64,000 nt of DNA from Candidatus Nitrotoga sp. SPKER (GTDB lineage Bacteria; Pseudomonadota; Gammaproteobacteria; Burkholderiales; Gallionellaceae), in NCBI GenBank assembly GCA_003402285.1, contig QFXG01000009.1:79731-143730 (forward strand), given 5' to 3'. The position numbers and the translations under genes were made by a program. Of this stretch, positions 38,760 through 51,186 are shown piece after piece (positions within the stretch are counted from its first letter, which is position 1; each line of letters starts with the position of its first letter). The notes below the pieces were generated by a model. The model worked only from the letters and a program-made list of their open reading frames with translations, was not told the origin of the DNA and made no database searches.

Positions 38760-41376
38760 TTAAGGAGCGTGCCACTTCGATTATTTCAAATGCTTCAAGC
38801 TGATCCCCTACTTCGAGATCATTAAAATTACGCAACGATAAGCCACACTCGAAATTCAATCGTACTTCTTTAACATCATCCTTAAAACGTTTCAACGAAT
38901 CCAGTTCGCCTGTATGAATAACCACATTATTGCGCAGCACTCGAATCTGCGCATTACGCTTGATTATGCCATTGGTTACGTAGCAACCGACCACAGTACC
39001 AATCTTGGAAATGACGAATACCTGACGTATTTCCACCATACCCAGAACAACTTCCTTTTTTTCCGGAGCCCGCATACCTGACAGTGCCGCTTTAATGTCA
39101 TCTACCATTTCATAGATGACATTGTAATAACGCACATCTACACCCGCAGATTCGGCTAGCTTACGCGCAGCAGCATCGGCACGAGTATTAAACCCAATCG
39201 CGATTGCCTTTGAAGCTAGCGCCAAATTGATGTCGGACTCGCTGATCGCGCCCACGGCACTATGAATCAGGTTAACTTTAACTTCATCGTTAGATAGTTT
39301 TTGCAGGGCATGTGCAATAGCTTCACAAGAACCCTGCACATCGGTTTTAATAATCAATGGCAACATACGCATTTCGCCTTCTGCCATCTGCTCAAACATA
39401 TTTTCCAGTGTGGCGGCCTGCTGCTTGGCTAATTTGACAGCACGGAACTTGCCTTGACGGAACAAAGCAATTTCACGTGCTTTCTTTTCATCCGAAAGAA
39501 CTAGCACGCTTTCACCCGCCACAGGCACTTCGGATAGCCCCTGAATCTCCACTGGAATTGACGGCCCTGCCTCATTAATTGCTTTGCCATTCTCATCCAG
39601 CATGGCACGCACGCGTCCGGATACTACGCCGACTAGCACTGCATCACCTCGCTTCAAGGTGCCAGACTGCACGAGTATGGTCGCCACTGGCCCCTTACCC
39701 TTATCCAACCTAGCTTCAATTACAATGCCTTTGGCCAAGCTTAGTTTAGGCGCGGTAAGTTGCAACAATTCAGCTTGCAATAACACACTTTCCAACAAGG
39801 AGTCGATACCGAGTCCGTTTTTTGCAGACACTTCAACGAACATGGTGTCACCACCCCAATCTTCCGGCACCACATCCTCTGCAACCAATTCTTGTTTTAC
39901 GCGCTCGGAATTAGCATCAGGCTTATCAATCTTAGTTACCGCTACTACAATCGGTACATTGGCTGCTTTGGCATGATGGATTGCCTCTTTGGTCTGCGGC
40001 ATGACACCATCGTCAGCTGCTACCACTAAAATCACAATGTCTGTCACTTTCGAACCACGTGCCCTCATTGCCGTAAACGCTTCATGACCCGGTGTATCAA
40101 GAAAAGTAACCATACCGCGCGGGGTATTCACATGATAAGCACCGATGTGCTGCGTGATGCCACCTGCTTCGCCGCTGGCCACACGGGTTCGACGGATGTA
40201 ATCAAGCAATGAGGTCTTACCATGATCAACGTGACCCATCACGGTGACTACCGGGGCGCGTGGCTCGAGAGGAGCATTCTTGTGCTCTTCGGATTCTGTC
40301 AGGTAAGCACTAGGATCATCCGCCTTGGCTGGCTTGGCAATATGGCCCAATTCTTCCACCACAATCATAGCGGTTTCTTGATCCAGCACCTGGTTAATAG
40401 TCACCATGGAACCCAGTTTCATTAGTGCCTTGATAATTTCGATGGCTTTGATTGACATTTTCTGTGCCAATTCAGCGACACTAATTGTCTCTGGCACCAT
40501 AACCTCATGCACAACTGGTTCCGTCGGCAAAGAGAAAGCATGCTGAACAGTTTCTTCTTGCTTGACATGTTTGGCATGATGGCGTGGGTTAACGCTTCCA
40601 CGGCCAACCGTCCAACCGCCAGGTCGCGCATCAATGACTGCCGGAGTGCGTTTCTTATGACCAGCCTCGGTCCATGGACTGGCTTTATCTGGGGCCGCGG
40701 CTTTAACACCTTTTTTAGCCGCAGGCCGAACAACCTTATCACCAGGCTTGGGCATAGGTTTATGCAACGTACCTTCAGCCAAGTCAGGTTTAGCAACCGG
40801 GATTACCGCTACGTCAACAATTGAAACTACAGTCGCTTCTGGCTCTTTAACGGGCGACACTACTGGTTCAACAACGGGCGCCGTTTTGCGTTTAGCGTGT
40901 TCTTTTTTAGCTTGAACTTCGGCGGCCTGACGAGAAGCTAATTCTGCCTGATTACGCGCCTCTTCAGAACGCAGGGCAATTTCCTGTTCGCCTAATATTT
41001 CCACTTTCGAGGTCTTTAACACATTCTGAGCAGTGGCTTTTGCTACAACAGCGACTGGTTGTTCTATCTGACCAGGTATAATTGGTGCAACAACACGCTT
41101 TTTGCGCACTTCGACTTGAATGGTGCGAGCCCTGCCTGTGCTATCTGCTTTTTTGATTTCCGTAGTTTCACGGCGCGTCAATGTAATTTTTTTATTTTTA
41201 GCACTGCCACTGCCATGCGTGCTATGCAGATGCTCCAGCAATTGTGCCTTGTCCTGTTCCGATATGCTGTCTGATTCCTGCTGTTTGGCAATCCCGGCCG
41301 CCTGTAGTTGTTCAAGCAGCAATCCGACTGGCAAGCTAAGCTCGCCAGCAAACTGCGCTACATTCATTTTTCCCAT
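38752..41376 (-). CDS. infB: Translation initiation factor IF-2
   Basis: This GTPase brings initiator tRNA to the 30S subunit. It has about 874 residues from the ATG at 41376; a GTG one codon earlier is also possible. An IF2_N domain ([20 protein letters not shown]) starts the protein. A long alanine/lysine/proline-rich linker follows, then a second IF2_N and the G domain with [24 protein letters not shown] and TKIDKPDA. Domains II to IV complete it. It lies in the nusA-infB-rbfA-truB operon, 153 bases after nusA. Confidence 0.97.
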   Translation of the reverse strand: MGKMNVAQFAGELSLPVGLLLEQLQAAGIAKQQESDSISEQDKAQLLEHLHSTHGSGSAKNKKITLTRRETTEIKKADSTGRARTIQVEVRKKRVVAPIIPGQIEQPVAVVAKATAQNVLKTSKVEILGEQEIALRSEEARNQAELASRQAAEVQAKKEHAKRKTAPVVEPVVSPVKEPEATVVSIVDVAVIPVAKPDLAEGTLHKPMPKPGDKVVRPAAKKGVKAAAPDKASPWTEAGHKKRTPAVIDARPGGWTVGRGSVNPRHHAKHVKQEETVQHAFSLPTEPVVHEVMVPETISVAELAQKMSIKAIEIIKALMKLGSMVTINQVLDQETAMIVVEELGHIAKPAKADDPSAYLTESEEHKNAPLEPRAPVVTVMGHVDHGKTSLLDYIRRTRVASGEAGGITQHIGAYHVNTPRGMVTFLDTPGHEAFTAMRARGSKVTDIVILVVAADDGVMPQTKEAIHHAKAANVPIVVAVTKIDKPDANSERVKQELVAEDVVPEDWGGDTMFVEVSAKNGLGIDSLLESVLLQAELLQLTAPKLSLAKGIVIEARLDKGKGPVATILVQSGTLKRGDAVLVGVVSGRVRAMLDENGKAINEAGPSIPVEIQGLSEVPVAGESVLVLSDEKKAREIALFRQGKFRAVKLAKQQAATLENMFEQMAEGEMRMLPLIIKTDVQGSCEAIAHALQKLSNDEVKVNLIHSAVGAISESDINLALASKAIAIGFNTRADAAARKLAESAGVDVRYYNVIYEMVDDIKAALSGMRAPEKKEVVLGMVEIRQVFVISKIGTVVGCYVTNGIIKRNAQIRVLRNNVVIHTGELDSLKRFKDDVKEVRLNFECGLSLRNFNDLEVGDQLEAFEIIEVARSLNA

Positions 41377-41529
41377 CACTACCCCTTAACTCCCAAAATT
41401 TGAGACTTATAGCTCCCAAGACTCTTAAGAAACAGCTAACCAGACCCGGCTTACATAACTTATACCCTCGCCAGTCCTTGTCAAGCAAGATTTTGTTCAT
41501 CCGGCATGCATAAATGACCACACTGACCC

Positions 41530-43002
41530 TTAAGTAAACCAAGGAGCGCGCGCAGCCATAATTAATCGATTTGCGCGTTCTTCATCTATACCCGCCTGCT
41601 CAACCAGTTCGTCCACGGCCAAATCAGCAAGCTGCTCCTGTGTGCCGATACCCTTGCTTGCCAGAACGCGTGCGGTTTGCTCGTCTATGCCATCAAGCTT
41701 AACTAAATCCTCAATGTTATGCTCCACCAGCTCTTCGTTGACAATTGCTGCAGTTAGCAGTGCATTACGCGCACGGCTACGCAACTCATTTATTGTTGCC
41801 TCGTCCAGTGATTCAATTTCCAACATTTCATTCAGTGGCACATAAGCCACTTCCTCTAATGTATTAAAACCTTCCTGAACTAGAATATCCGCTACCTCTG
41901 CATCCACATCAAGCTTGCCCATAAATAAATCACGCACCTTGGAAAATTCCTGCTCATTCTTTTGGCTGGACTCCTCCATAGTCATGATATTAAGTTCCCA
42001 ACCAGTCAATTCACTGGCCAAGCGTACATTCTGCCCATTTCGACCAATAGCCTGCGCAAGATTTTCTTCTTCAACTACCACATCCATGCTGTGGTTGTCT
42101 TCATCTACCATAATACTGGTCACATCAGCCGGAGCCAGGGCATTGATTACACTGGTAGCAGGATCTTCCGACCACAGCACAATATCAACACGCTCGCCCG
42201 CCAATTCATTGGTTACAGCCTGTACACGTGAGCCACGCATGCCCACACAAGTACCAATCGGATCTATCCGCTTATCATGGGAGCGTACCGATATTTTTGC
42301 GCGAACGCCCGGATCGCGCGCAGCACTGATTATCTCCAGTAATCCCTCCTCAACTTCCGGAACTTCAAGTTCAAACAATTTAATCAAGAATTCAGGCGTG
42401 ATGCGCGACAAGGTAATTTGTGGCCCCCTTATTGAACGATCCACCCGCAATAAATAAGCACGCACACGGTCACCAACACGCATATTCTCCTTTGGAATCA
42501 TCTGGTCACGTGGCAGTAACGCTTCAATTTTACCAAACTCGACGATGGCATTACCACGCTCGATACGCTTCACGGTGCCGGATACTAAATGCTCCTTTCG
42601 CTCCATGAAGTCATTTAAAATCTGTTCGCGCTCAGCATCACGAATCTTCTGAAAGATCACCTGTTTAGCCGCTTGTGCACCGATACGTCCAAAGTCAATC
42701 GACTCTAAAGGCTCTTCAATAAACTCTTCCAACTGGATATTCGGGTTACGTTTGCGAGCCTCACTAAGCTTGACGTGCAGATCAGGCGTTTCGAAAGTTT
42801 CATCATCCATTACCTGCCAGCAACGAAATGACACATACTCACCCGTGTTACGGTCAATACTGACACGCACATCAGATTCCTCGGCGAAACGCTTCTTGGT
42901 TGCGGATGCCAAAGCAGACTCCAGCGCACCAAACACGATTCCCTTGTCCACGTTTTTTTCACGCGCCAAAGCATCAACTAACAATAAAACTTCACGACTC
43001 AT
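41530..43002 (-). CDS. nusA: Transcription termination/antitermination factor NusA
   Basis: It binds RNA polymerase and RNA, controlling pausing, termination and antitermination. The ATG at 43002, with GGAGG five bases upstream, gives 490 residues. The N-terminal RNAP-binding domain ([18 protein letters not shown]) is followed by S1 ([18 protein letters not shown]), KH domains with [14 protein letters not shown] and [18 protein letters not shown]. Two acidic C-terminal repeats, each ending in an LxxLDGIDE- or AGIDEE-like segment, finish the protein. It follows rimP after 155 bases. Confidence 0.97.
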   Translation of the reverse strand: MSREVLLLVDALAREKNVDKGIVFGALESALASATKKRFAEESDVRVSIDRNTGEYVSFRCWQVMDDETFETPDLHVKLSEARKRNPNIQLEEFIEEPLESIDFGRIGAQAAKQVIFQKIRDAEREQILNDFMERKEHLVSGTVKRIERGNAIVEFGKIEALLPRDQMIPKENMRVGDRVRAYLLRVDRSIRGPQITLSRITPEFLIKLFELEVPEVEEGLLEIISAARDPGVRAKISVRSHDKRIDPIGTCVGMRGSRVQAVTNELAGERVDIVLWSEDPATSVINALAPADVTSIMVDEDNHSMDVVVEEENLAQAIGRNGQNVRLASELTGWELNIMTMEESSQKNEQEFSKVRDLFMGKLDVDAEVADILVQEGFNTLEEVAYVPLNEMLEIESLDEATINELRSRARNALLTAAIVNEELVEHNIEDLVKLDGIDEQTARVLASKGIGTQEQLADLAVDELVEQAGIDEERANRLIMAARAPWFT

Positions 43003-43157
43003 CACTGCCTCCAACCAACCCGAATATTTTTAAACTAATGCGTTCGCTCGCTTATTTCTAGACAAACACAACTTTTGTATGTATATCGCGTAAAGCGAAT
43101 TTTAAAGGTATTTGGTTTAAGCAAATCGTTCACCGCAAACAAACGGTCATAATAATA

Positions 43158-43589
43158 TTAAAATACAGGTACTAAATGCGCCTTATCCAAATTCGATAGC
43201 TCAATCAACACCGGCTTATTATCCACATCTAACTGTAATACACCATTCTCAAGACTACCAAGAATGCCGGTGAAATTCTTACGACCTGCCAACGCGATGC
43301 GCAATTTTAACTGCGCCTTCTGGCCGCGAAAACGTATGAAATCTGCTTCTTTTTTGATTGGCCGATCCAACCCCGGAGATGAGACTTCAAGGCGCCCGTA
43401 ATTCACCCCCTCCACTGCAAACAAGCGTGTCAACTGGTGACTGACTAATTCACAATCGTGCACCGTAATTCCCGTTGCCTGATCGAGAAGTACTCGCATC
43501 AAACCTCTGCCAGACAATTCAAAGTCAACCAACTCATACCCCAAGCCAGTTACCGTCGTTTCCACCAATCTCGCCACATCCATAATCAT
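43158..43589 (-). CDS. rimP: Ribosome maturation factor RimP
   Basis: It is needed for 30S assembly. It has about 143 residues from the ATG at 43589; a GTG at 43595 and a further ATG at 43583 are alternatives. Family features: ETTVTGLGYELVDFELSGRGLMRVLLD near the start, the SHQLTRLFAVEG region, and LEVSSPGLDRPIKKEADF in the middle. It is the first gene of the rimP-nusA-infB unit and has a terminator-like hairpin just ahead of it. Confidence 0.93.
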   Translation of the reverse strand: MIMDVARLVETTVTGLGYELVDFELSGRGLMRVLLDQATGITVHDCELVSHQLTRLFAVEGVNYGRLEVSSPGLDRPIKKEADFIRFRGQKAQLKLRIALAGRKNFTGILGSLENGVLQLDVDNKPVLIELSNLDKAHLVPVF

Positions 43590-43604
43590 GCCCACAAATA
43601 AAAA

Positions 43605-43620
43605 ATGGGCCTAGGCCCAT
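43605..43620 (-). terminator. Terminator-like hairpin in the rimP leader (possible attenuator)
   Basis: The 16-base palindrome ATGGGCCTAGGCCCAT is followed on the leftward strand by TTTTTATTTG, only about 15 bases before the rimP start. Downstream of the possible -10 box at 43637-43642, it would stop transcripts before rimP-nusA unless overridden. Confidence 0.65.
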
Positions 43621-43636
43621 CTGGAAATCTGCACGG

Positions 43637-43642
43637 ATTATA
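43637..43642 (-). promoter_or_regulatory. Possible -10 box for rimP-nusA
   Basis: On the leftward strand the sequence reads TTGCTATAATCC: a consensus TATAAT with an upstream TG-like context one base off. The -35 box is weak. A start near 43630 would give a leader of about 40 bases containing the hairpin. Confidence 0.45.
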
Positions 43643-43780
43643 GCAAAAATAATCTGTTAGTGGAAATTGACCGCGCCGCATTATTATTCAATAGGATTTT
43701 GTGTGGTCAATTATTTAGCTCTGTCAACATTCAGCGCAAACTGTTATGCGTCGTTGAATTAACAATTCGAGGAATCCAAA

Positions 43781-44152
43781 CTACATTAGCAGAGCGAGTA
43801 TTTCGCGGATTTCTCGGCGTAATTCAGAGCAGTTAGCGAATGGTTGAAGCAGTTTTGGCTGTGAATTTTCTACCTGTTGCTCGATAGAACTATTGAGGCG
43901 ACCACGAGCTCCACTGATAGTGAAACCCTCCTCATACAGCAATTGTCTGATACGACGTATGAGTAAAACCTCATGATGCTGGTAGTAGCGTCGATTACCA
44001 CCCCGTTTTACTGGCTTAAGCTGAGTAAATTCCTGCTCCCAATAACGCAATACATGCGCCTTCACCCCGCACAAGTCACTTACTTCACCAATAGTGAAAT
44101 ACCGCTTCGCCGGAATCGATGGCAGGACGGAATTAAGCTTGTGGTTTTCCAT
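43781..44152 (-). CDS. MerR-family transcriptional regulator
   Basis: A 123-residue regulator with an N-terminal MerR winged helix ([26 protein letters not shown] at about 17-42, [24 protein letters not shown] at about 49-72). The C-terminus is short and has no effector domain. It overlaps ihfA by 20 bases. A MerR-like gene directly after ihfA is a conserved pairing in proteobacteria. Its targets are unknown. Confidence 0.88.
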   Translation of the reverse strand: MENHKLNSVLPSIPAKRYFTIGEVSDLCGVKAHVLRYWEQEFTQLKPVKRGGNRRYYQHHEVLLIRRIRQLLYEEGFTISGARGRLNSSIEQQVENSQPKLLQPFANCSELRREIREILALLM

Positions 44153-44438
44153 GATAGTTCATCTCTACCATACTCTTAAGTTTCTGGCTGGGATGAAAAG
44201 TGACTACACGGCGTGCCGTTATGGGGATATCTTCGCCTGTCTTTGGGTTGCGCCCGGGACGCTGAGGTTTATCGCGTAGCTGAAAATTGCCAAAACCAGA
44301 CAATTTGACACTTTCACCATGCTCAAGTTGAGCACGAATTTCCTCAAAATAAGATTCAACCATATCTTTCGCCTCACGCTTATTCAAGCCAACTTTTTCA
44401 AACAATAAATCCGCAAGCTCTGCTTTGGTCAATGTCAT
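44133..44438 (-). CDS. ihfA: Integration host factor alpha subunit
   Basis: IHF bends DNA in recombination, replication and transcription. The 101-residue HU/IHF protein has [25 protein letters not shown] at the start, the family signature [22 protein letters not shown], and the arm [14 protein letters not shown]. It directly follows pheT (ten bases), as in many bacteria. Confidence 0.96.
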   Translation of the reverse strand: MTLTKAELADLLFEKVGLNKREAKDMVESYFEEIRAQLEHGESVKLSGFGNFQLRDKPQRPGRNPKTGEDIPITARRVVTFHPSQKLKSMVEMNYHGKPQA

Positions 44439-44448
44439 AGATCACCCC

Positions 44449-46803
44449 TTATATACGCACCTGCGCACCATGTTGTTGCAAAACTGCGGTCAAGCGCGCG
44501 ACACTTAGTTCAATTTCACTATCAATTAATGTTTTTTGAGTATCTTGCAATAACACACGGAAAGCAAGGCTTTTTTTTCCATCCCCCACACCTTTACCAC
44601 GATACAGATCAAACAGCGTGATTTCTGCCACATACGAGGTATTGCTATCTAACATGACATCCAATAAAGATTGGGCTGTCACACTTTCATCCACAACTAC
44701 GGCAAGATCGCGACGCACCCGCGGAAACTTAGAAATCTCACAGGCACGCGGTACCTTAGATGACACCAAGGCATCCAACTCAACTTCAAACCATACCACT
44801 ACCTGCAAAATTCCATACTGTTGCAACCACTTTGGATGCAACTCTCCTATCCAACCTACCTTTTGCCCATCTAGCAAAACTTGTGCCGAACGTCCTGGGT
44901 GGGAGGCAGGGTGCGGTGACGCCAAAAAATTTAATCGTACTGGAGCAAACAGCGCTTCTATGTCCGCCTTGACATCATAAAAATCTACGTTACGCGCCAC
45001 CACACCCCACTGTTCCGGCAGTGCCGTGCCATAAGCCAAACCGGTCACGCATTCGTACTGTATATAACTGCCCGCCTCTGCGGAAAAACAAGCACCTATC
45101 TCGAACAGGCGAACACGTGACTCCTTGCGAGCAAGGTTAGATCGCAAAACGGCAAGCAGCCCACCCAACAAACTGCTGCGCATCACACTCATCTGGCTGG
45201 CGATTGGATTTTTCAATACGACTTGTGAGGTATTGCCGCACAGGTCACGCTCCCACTCCGCGTCCACGAAAGTGTAAGTAATTGCTTCCTGAAAGTCGCG
45301 CAGCGTCAGCACCTGGCGTAACTTCGCCAAGGGACGCTGCGCCTCGGCCAGTGACAACATGGTCATGCGCGCTTGCGGCGGCATAGCTTGTATTCGCTCG
45401 TAGCCATGTACGCGTGCGATTTCCTCGATTAGATCTTCCTCAATAGCGATATCAAAGCGGTAGCTGGGTGGTGTAACACTAAATTCGTCGCCCTTTTGCT
45501 GAACAACCATGCCCAGGCGCAGCAGCATTTGCGCGATCTCCTCGGCTCCCAGTGCCATGCCCAACACGCGCCCAATCCGTGGCAGTCGCAATTTCACCGG
45601 ATTTCGCACGGGTAATTCACTTAGTACTTCACTCAACACACCAGCCTGTCCACCACAGATATTGAGGATCAATTGCGTGGCTCTGTCTAATGCTTCCTTA
45701 GTAGCTGCAAAATCCACACCGCGCTCGAAACGAAAAGAAGAGTCGGAACCGAAACCCAAGCGGCGTGATTTACCGATAATAACGCTAGGTACGAAGAACG
45801 CACTCTCCAGAAAAATATCCGTAGTCGCGCCATCCACCGCGCTGTCCGCTCCGCCCATCACGCCTGCCAATGCAATCGGCTGCTTATCATCGGCAATCAC
45901 CAGCATGTCTTCTTGCAGATTCACAACCTGTTCGTTCAGCAGCTTCAAGCTTTCACCCACACGAGCGAAACGTACTTCAATGTCACCATTCAATTTATTG
46001 AGATCAAAAGCATGCAGCGGCTGACCCAACTCAAGCAATACGTAATTAGTCACATCCACCAGCGCACTGATGCTGCGCAAACCACAGCGCTCTAGACGCT
46101 GTACCATCCATGCTGGCGTAGCTGATTTCACGTTTACTCCGGCAATCACACGCCCTGCATAGCGTGGACAAGCTGCTGATGCAGCCACCCGTACCTTGCA
46201 GCCACGGTCGCAGCTTTGTTTGAAAGCTACTGGAGGCAAGGCTTGTAACGGCAAGCCTGTCAAGGCAGAAACTTCACGCGCGATGCCATACAGCGACAAG
46301 CAATCGCTGCGATTTGGCGTCAATTTGAGCGTGATCCGATGATCGTCAAGATCGAGGTGCTCGCGTATGTTCTGCCCTACTACTGCATCAACAGCTAATT
46401 CCAACAGACCTTGACTTTCTTCCGTCAAACCAAGCTCTTTTGCCGAGCACATCATGCCAAACGATGGGACGCCGCGCACCTTGACTTGCTTGATCTCCAT
46501 ACCCGGCAATTTCGCGCCAACCAGCGCGCAAGGCGCTTTCATACCAACTTTGACATTCTGCGCGCCACACACAATGCTCAGCAACTCGGCTTGACCTATG
46601 TCCACGGTCAACACGTTCAGGCGATCGGCATCTGCATGCTTGTCCTTGGTCAACACCTGTGCGACGACAACCTTTTCAAAAGCTGGCGCAACCGCATCAA
46701 TCGCCTCCACTTCCAACCCAGCCATAGTCAACAGATGTACCAACTCCTTGCTGGAGAGCAAGGGATTAACAAATGAACGCAGCCATGATTCAGAAAATTG
46801 CAT
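44449..46803 (-). CDS. pheT: Phenylalanine-tRNA ligase beta subunit
   Basis: Large subunit of the alpha2-beta2 enzyme. It holds the editing site for misacylated tyrosine and the tRNA-binding domains. The 784-residue protein has an N-terminal OB-fold tRNA-binding domain (about 40-150), B3/4 editing domain, B5 domain, a class II-like core and the C-terminal anticodon-binding domain (FPRVRRDLAVVVDESV). It lies two bases after pheS. Confidence 0.96.
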   Translation of the reverse strand: MQFSESWLRSFVNPLLSSKELVHLLTMAGLEVEAIDAVAPAFEKVVVAQVLTKDKHADADRLNVLTVDIGQAELLSIVCGAQNVKVGMKAPCALVGAKLPGMEIKQVKVRGVPSFGMMCSAKELGLTEESQGLLELAVDAVVGQNIREHLDLDDHRITLKLTPNRSDCLSLYGIAREVSALTGLPLQALPPVAFKQSCDRGCKVRVAASAACPRYAGRVIAGVNVKSATPAWMVQRLERCGLRSISALVDVTNYVLLELGQPLHAFDLNKLNGDIEVRFARVGESLKLLNEQVVNLQEDMLVIADDKQPIALAGVMGGADSAVDGATTDIFLESAFFVPSVIIGKSRRLGFGSDSSFRFERGVDFAATKEALDRATQLILNICGGQAGVLSEVLSELPVRNPVKLRLPRIGRVLGMALGAEEIAQMLLRLGMVVQQKGDEFSVTPPSYRFDIAIEEDLIEEIARVHGYERIQAMPPQARMTMLSLAEAQRPLAKLRQVLTLRDFQEAITYTFVDAEWERDLCGNTSQVVLKNPIASQMSVMRSSLLGGLLAVLRSNLARKESRVRLFEIGACFSAEAGSYIQYECVTGLAYGTALPEQWGVVARNVDFYDVKADIEALFAPVRLNFLASPHPASHPGRSAQVLLDGQKVGWIGELHPKWLQQYGILQVVVWFEVELDALVSSKVPRACEISKFPRVRRDLAVVVDESVTAQSLLDVMLDSNTSYVAEITLFDLYRGKGVGDGKKSLAFRVLLQDTQKTLIDSEIELSVARLTAVLQQHGAQVRI

Positions 46804-46805
46804 AG

Positions 46806-47825
<1,020 letters not shown>

Positions 47826-47958
47826 TTATTATGTATCTGCCTGATAAGGAAGACTGAAAGGTTAATGACGTAATCGAATCAAGATCGAAAATTAAAACAA
47901 CAACTTAAACAAGTTAATTTTTAATCAAACATATAACCTAGATTCCTTAAAAACAAAA

Positions 47959-47979
47959 AAGAGGCGCCAAACGCCTCTT
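47959..47979 (-). terminator. Intrinsic terminator after rplT
   Basis: AAGAGGCG (47959-47966) pairs with CGCCTCTT (47972-47979) around a five-base loop. On the leftward strand it is followed by TTTTGTTTTT. It lies 21 bases after the rplT stop and ends the thrS-infC-rpmI-rplT transcript. Confidence 0.85.
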
Positions 47980-47999
47980 AAATGTAGTTTAATTTACAC

Positions 48000-48359
48000 T
48001 TAAACGCCGAGGCTGGCTTTGGCCTGTCCCACGATCTGTATGAAAGCAAGCTTATCAAATACAGCAATATCCGCCAGTACCTTGCGGTCAATGCTAATCG
48101 CAGCTTTCTTCAGGCCGTTCATAAACACACTGTAACTCAGTCCTTGTTCACGTGCCGCTGCATTAATACGTGCAATCCACAATGTACGGAATTGGCGCTT
48201 ACGTTGTCGACGATCACGGTAGGCATATTGCCCAGCCTTCATCACCGCCTCTTTGGCAATACGATAAACATTTTTACGACGACCACGATAACCCTTGGCC
48301 AGATCCAAAATTTTCTTATGACGCGCTCGCGCCGTTACACCACGTTTAACTCTTGGCAT
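48000..48359 (-). CDS. rplT: 50S ribosomal protein L20
   Basis: Binds 23S rRNA and directs early 50S assembly; in several bacteria it also represses its own operon. The canonical 119 residues carry [27 protein letters not shown] at the start and [16 protein letters not shown] sequence (here [16 protein letters not shown]) near the end. It lies nine bases after rpmI. Confidence 0.97.
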   Translation of the reverse strand: MPRVKRGVTARARHKKILDLAKGYRGRRKNVYRIAKEAVMKAGQYAYRDRRQRKRQFRTLWIARINAAAREQGLSYSVFMNGLKKAAISIDRKVLADIAVFDKLAFIQIVGQAKASLGV

Positions 48360-48368
48360 GTTTACTCC

Positions 48369-48566
48369 TTATGCGTAAGGCATCATGGCGCGAATAGACG
48401 CCGTGTTGCTTGCGTGAACTTCGGTAATACCGCGCAATTGACGCTTGCTCTTGGTAGTCTTTTTGGTCAGGATGTGACGTTTAAATGCTTGTGCGCGCTT
48501 GATACTGCCACCTGCACGCACTTTGAAGCGCTTTGCAGCACCACTTTTTGTTTTCATTTTAGGCAT
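48369..48566 (-). CDS. rpmI: 50S ribosomal protein L35
   Basis: A small, very basic 65-residue ribosomal protein ([29 protein letters not shown]). It stands between infC and rplT, the universal order, with a 166-base structured gap before it. Confidence 0.96.
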   Translation of the reverse strand: MPKMKTKSGAAKRFKVRAGGSIKRAQAFKRHILTKKTTKSKRQLRGITEVHASNTASIRAMMPYA

Positions 48567-48638
48567 AACAACTCCTTATATTTGATGACATCAGGAGGTT
48601 TCTGGCAGAAACACTTAAGAACCCGGGATCACTTATTG

Positions 48639-48674
48639 GGGACTGTTTACTGCTAAGCTGCCCTGACCAGTCCC
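48639..48674 (-). promoter_or_regulatory. Possible L20-type leader structure before rpmI
   Basis: GGGACTG (48639-48645) pairs with CAGTCCC (48668-48674) around a 22-base loop, in the 166-base infC-rpmI gap. L20 autoregulates rpmI-rplT through leader RNA in other bacteria. The assignment here rests only on position and one stem. Confidence 0.35.
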
Positions 48675-48732
48675 TTAATCCGAGCAACATTAAAATATTA
48701 ACCCCGATAAAACCGGAATTTACCCCATTAAA

Positions 48733-49251
48733 TTATTTTTTTTTCGGCGCCAATACCATCACCATCTGACGACCTTCCATTTTAGGATACTGCTCCACGG
48801 TACCATGCTCCCCAAGATCAGCCATAACCCGCTCCATCATTTGCATGCCAATACCCTGATGCGCAATCTCACGCCCACGAAAACGCAGCGTAATTTTGGT
48901 CTTGTCACCCTCTCCCAGAAATCGAATTAAGTTACGTAACTTGATGTTGTAATCCCCATCATCTGTACCTGGCCTAAACTTAACCTCCTTAATCTGAATC
49001 TGTTTTTGTTTAAGCTTAGCCTCATGCTGCTTCTTGCTCTCAGCATACTTGAATTTTCCAATATCCATGATACGGCAAACCGGCGGTTCCGCCATCGGCG
49101 CAACTTCTACCAGGTCCAAATCTGCCTCTTCAGCTAAGCGCAACGCTTCCGCGACTGCCACAACACCGAGTGGCTCCCCCTCTACACCAACTAGCCGCAC
49201 CTGAGGTGCTGTTATTTGCTCGTTAAGGCGTTGTTCTTTATCTTGAGCTAT
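48733..49251 (-). CDS. infC: Translation initiation factor IF-3, probable AUA start
   Basis: IF-3 keeps 30S subunits free and checks start codons. The longest frame from a usual start codon begins at a GTG (49200) and lacks the conserved N-terminus. Upstream in frame, the codons from 49251 read ATA-GCT-CAA-GAT-AAA, giving (M)[19 protein letters not shown], as expected for IF-3. GATGGAG lies eight bases before the ATA. This gives 172 residues. IF-3 genes elsewhere start at AUU, a codon IF-3 itself rejects, giving autoregulation; AUA would serve the same way. Other motifs: [18 protein letters not shown] and [13 protein letters not shown]. Confidence 0.92.
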   Translation of the reverse strand: MAQDKEQRLNEQITAPQVRLVGVEGEPLGVVAVAEALRLAEEADLDLVEVAPMAEPPVCRIMDIGKFKYAESKKQHEAKLKQKQIQIKEVKFRPGTDDGDYNIKLRNLIRFLGEGDKTKITLRFRGREIAHQGIGMQMMERVMADLGEHGTVEQYPKMEGRQMVMVLAPKKK

Positions 49252-49272
49252 TGCAGTTTCTCCATCAAAAAA

Positions 49273-51186
49273 TTAAACCGTACTACCCGCTTGCAGTTTC
49301 AATTGGAGGTGCTGTAATAACACCTCCATTGACATCTGCCCAAGATCCTCACCTTTTCGGGTTCGCACAGAAACTAAGTCAGCAGCCATTTCCTTATCCC
49401 CTACTATCAATTGATAAGGTAATTTTTGTAAGCTATATTCTCGTATTTTATAGGTAATTTTCTCATTGCGCAAATCCAGGTGTACCCGAAACCCGGCTGC
49501 TCGCAAAATTTCCGCAACTTGAGTAGCATAACTATTTTGTGCCTGGGAAATATTAACCACTGCCATCTGCACCGGCGACAACCACAAAGGGAAGGCTCCA
49601 GCGTGATGTTCAATAAGGATCCCCATAAAACGCTCTAAGGAGCCAAGAATAGCACGATGCAACATCACCGGCGCTTTGCGCGTGTTATCCTCATCCACAT
49701 ATTCCGCACCCAGGCGTACCGGCAGATTAAAATCCAACTGAATGGTGCCGCATTGCCACACACGCCCCAACGTATCTTTCAAAGAGAATTCTATTTTCGG
49801 CCCATAGAATGCTCCTTCACCGGCTTGCAATTCATATTCCAGATTATTCTGACGTAATGCCGCAGCCAGTGCAGCTTCCGCCTTGTCCCAAGTTTCATCG
49901 GAACCGACACGTTTCTCTGGGCGGGTAGAAAGTTTTACCAAAACATCATTGAAACCAAAATCCGCGTACACTTTTTGCAACATCACGATGAAATCCGCTA
50001 CTTCACTTTCGATTTGACGTTCTGTACAGAAGACATGTGCATCATCCTGGGTAAAACCACGTACGCGCATCAAACCATGCAGAGAACCGGACGGCTCGTT
50101 ACGATGACAGGATCCAAATTCGGCTAGCCGTAAGGGTAACTCACGATAACTGCGCAGACCATAATTGAAAATCTGTACATGTCCCGGACAATTCATCGGC
50201 TTCACTGCAAAATCCCGTGCCTCTGAATGGGTAGTAAACATATTGTCGTGATAATTTTCCCAATGCCCAGACTTCTCCCAAAGTGTGCGATCCATCATAG
50301 TTGGAGTGCGCACTTCCTGATAACCATATTCGCGAAACTTGACACGCATGTAATGCTCGACTACTTGCCATATAGCCCAGCCATTAGGATGCCAAAATAC
50401 CATACCAGGCGCATCGTCTTGCATGTGGAACAGATTAAGCTGCTTGGCCAGTTTTCGATGGTCACGTTTCTCCGCCTCTTCCAAGCGATATAGATAGGCA
50501 TCCAGATCTTCCTTTTTAGCCCAGGCTGTACCATAAATACGCTGCAACATGGCATTGCGTTGATCGCCCCGCCAGTAAGCGCCAGCCACACTCATCAACT
50601 TGAACACCTTAAGCTTGCCCGTGGACGGCACATGCGGGCCACGGCACAGGTCGATGAAATCACCCTCGGTGTAAAGTGACACGGCTTGCTCGGCGGGAAT
50701 AGATTCGATAATCTCCGCCTTGTAGTGCTCCCCTATGCTTTTGAAATAAGCTACCGCTTCATCGCGCGGCAGCTCTTTACGCGTTACCGGAATATCACGC
50801 TTGGCTAATTCCACCATCCGTTTTTCAAGCGCCTCTAAATCATCTGGAGTAAACGGGCGTGCATAAGAGAAGTCATAGTAGAACCCGTTTTCAATCACCG
50901 GGCCTATAGTCACTTGAGCCTCGGGAAATAACTCCTTAACTGCGTAGGCCAAAAGGTGAGCAGTAGAGTGGCGAATAATCTCCAACCCGTCCTCGTCCTT
51001 ATCAGTGATGATGGACAAAGCTGCGTCAGCAACAATAAGATGTGAGGTATCAACCAGATGCCCATCTACTTTTCCGGCCAATGCCGCACGCGCCAAACCC
51101 GCACCTATACTTTGTGCAACTTCGGCGACGGTAACGGGCTGCGCAAAACTACGTTGCGAACCATCTGGCAATGTAATACAAGGCAT
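49273..51186 (-). CDS. thrS: Threonine-tRNA ligase
   Basis: It charges tRNA-Thr and edits serine. The 637-residue protein has an N-terminal TGS domain (about 1-61) and the editing domain with [16 protein letters not shown]. The class II core has [24 protein letters not shown] and the zinc-binding residues. An anticodon-binding domain at the C-terminus ends with [17 protein letters not shown]. It is first of thrS-infC-rpmI-rplT; infC starts 21 bases after its stop. Confidence 0.97.
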   Translation of the reverse strand: MPCITLPDGSQRSFAQPVTVAEVAQSIGAGLARAALAGKVDGHLVDTSHLIVADAALSIITDKDEDGLEIIRHSTAHLLAYAVKELFPEAQVTIGPVIENGFYYDFSYARPFTPDDLEALEKRMVELAKRDIPVTRKELPRDEAVAYFKSIGEHYKAEIIESIPAEQAVSLYTEGDFIDLCRGPHVPSTGKLKVFKLMSVAGAYWRGDQRNAMLQRIYGTAWAKKEDLDAYLYRLEEAEKRDHRKLAKQLNLFHMQDDAPGMVFWHPNGWAIWQVVEHYMRVKFREYGYQEVRTPTMMDRTLWEKSGHWENYHDNMFTTHSEARDFAVKPMNCPGHVQIFNYGLRSYRELPLRLAEFGSCHRNEPSGSLHGLMRVRGFTQDDAHVFCTERQIESEVADFIVMLQKVYADFGFNDVLVKLSTRPEKRVGSDETWDKAEAALAAALRQNNLEYELQAGEGAFYGPKIEFSLKDTLGRVWQCGTIQLDFNLPVRLGAEYVDEDNTRKAPVMLHRAILGSLERFMGILIEHHAGAFPLWLSPVQMAVVNISQAQNSYATQVAEILRAAGFRVHLDLRNEKITYKIREYSLQKLPYQLIVGDKEMAADLVSVRTRKGEDLGQMSMEVLLQHLQLKLQAGSTV

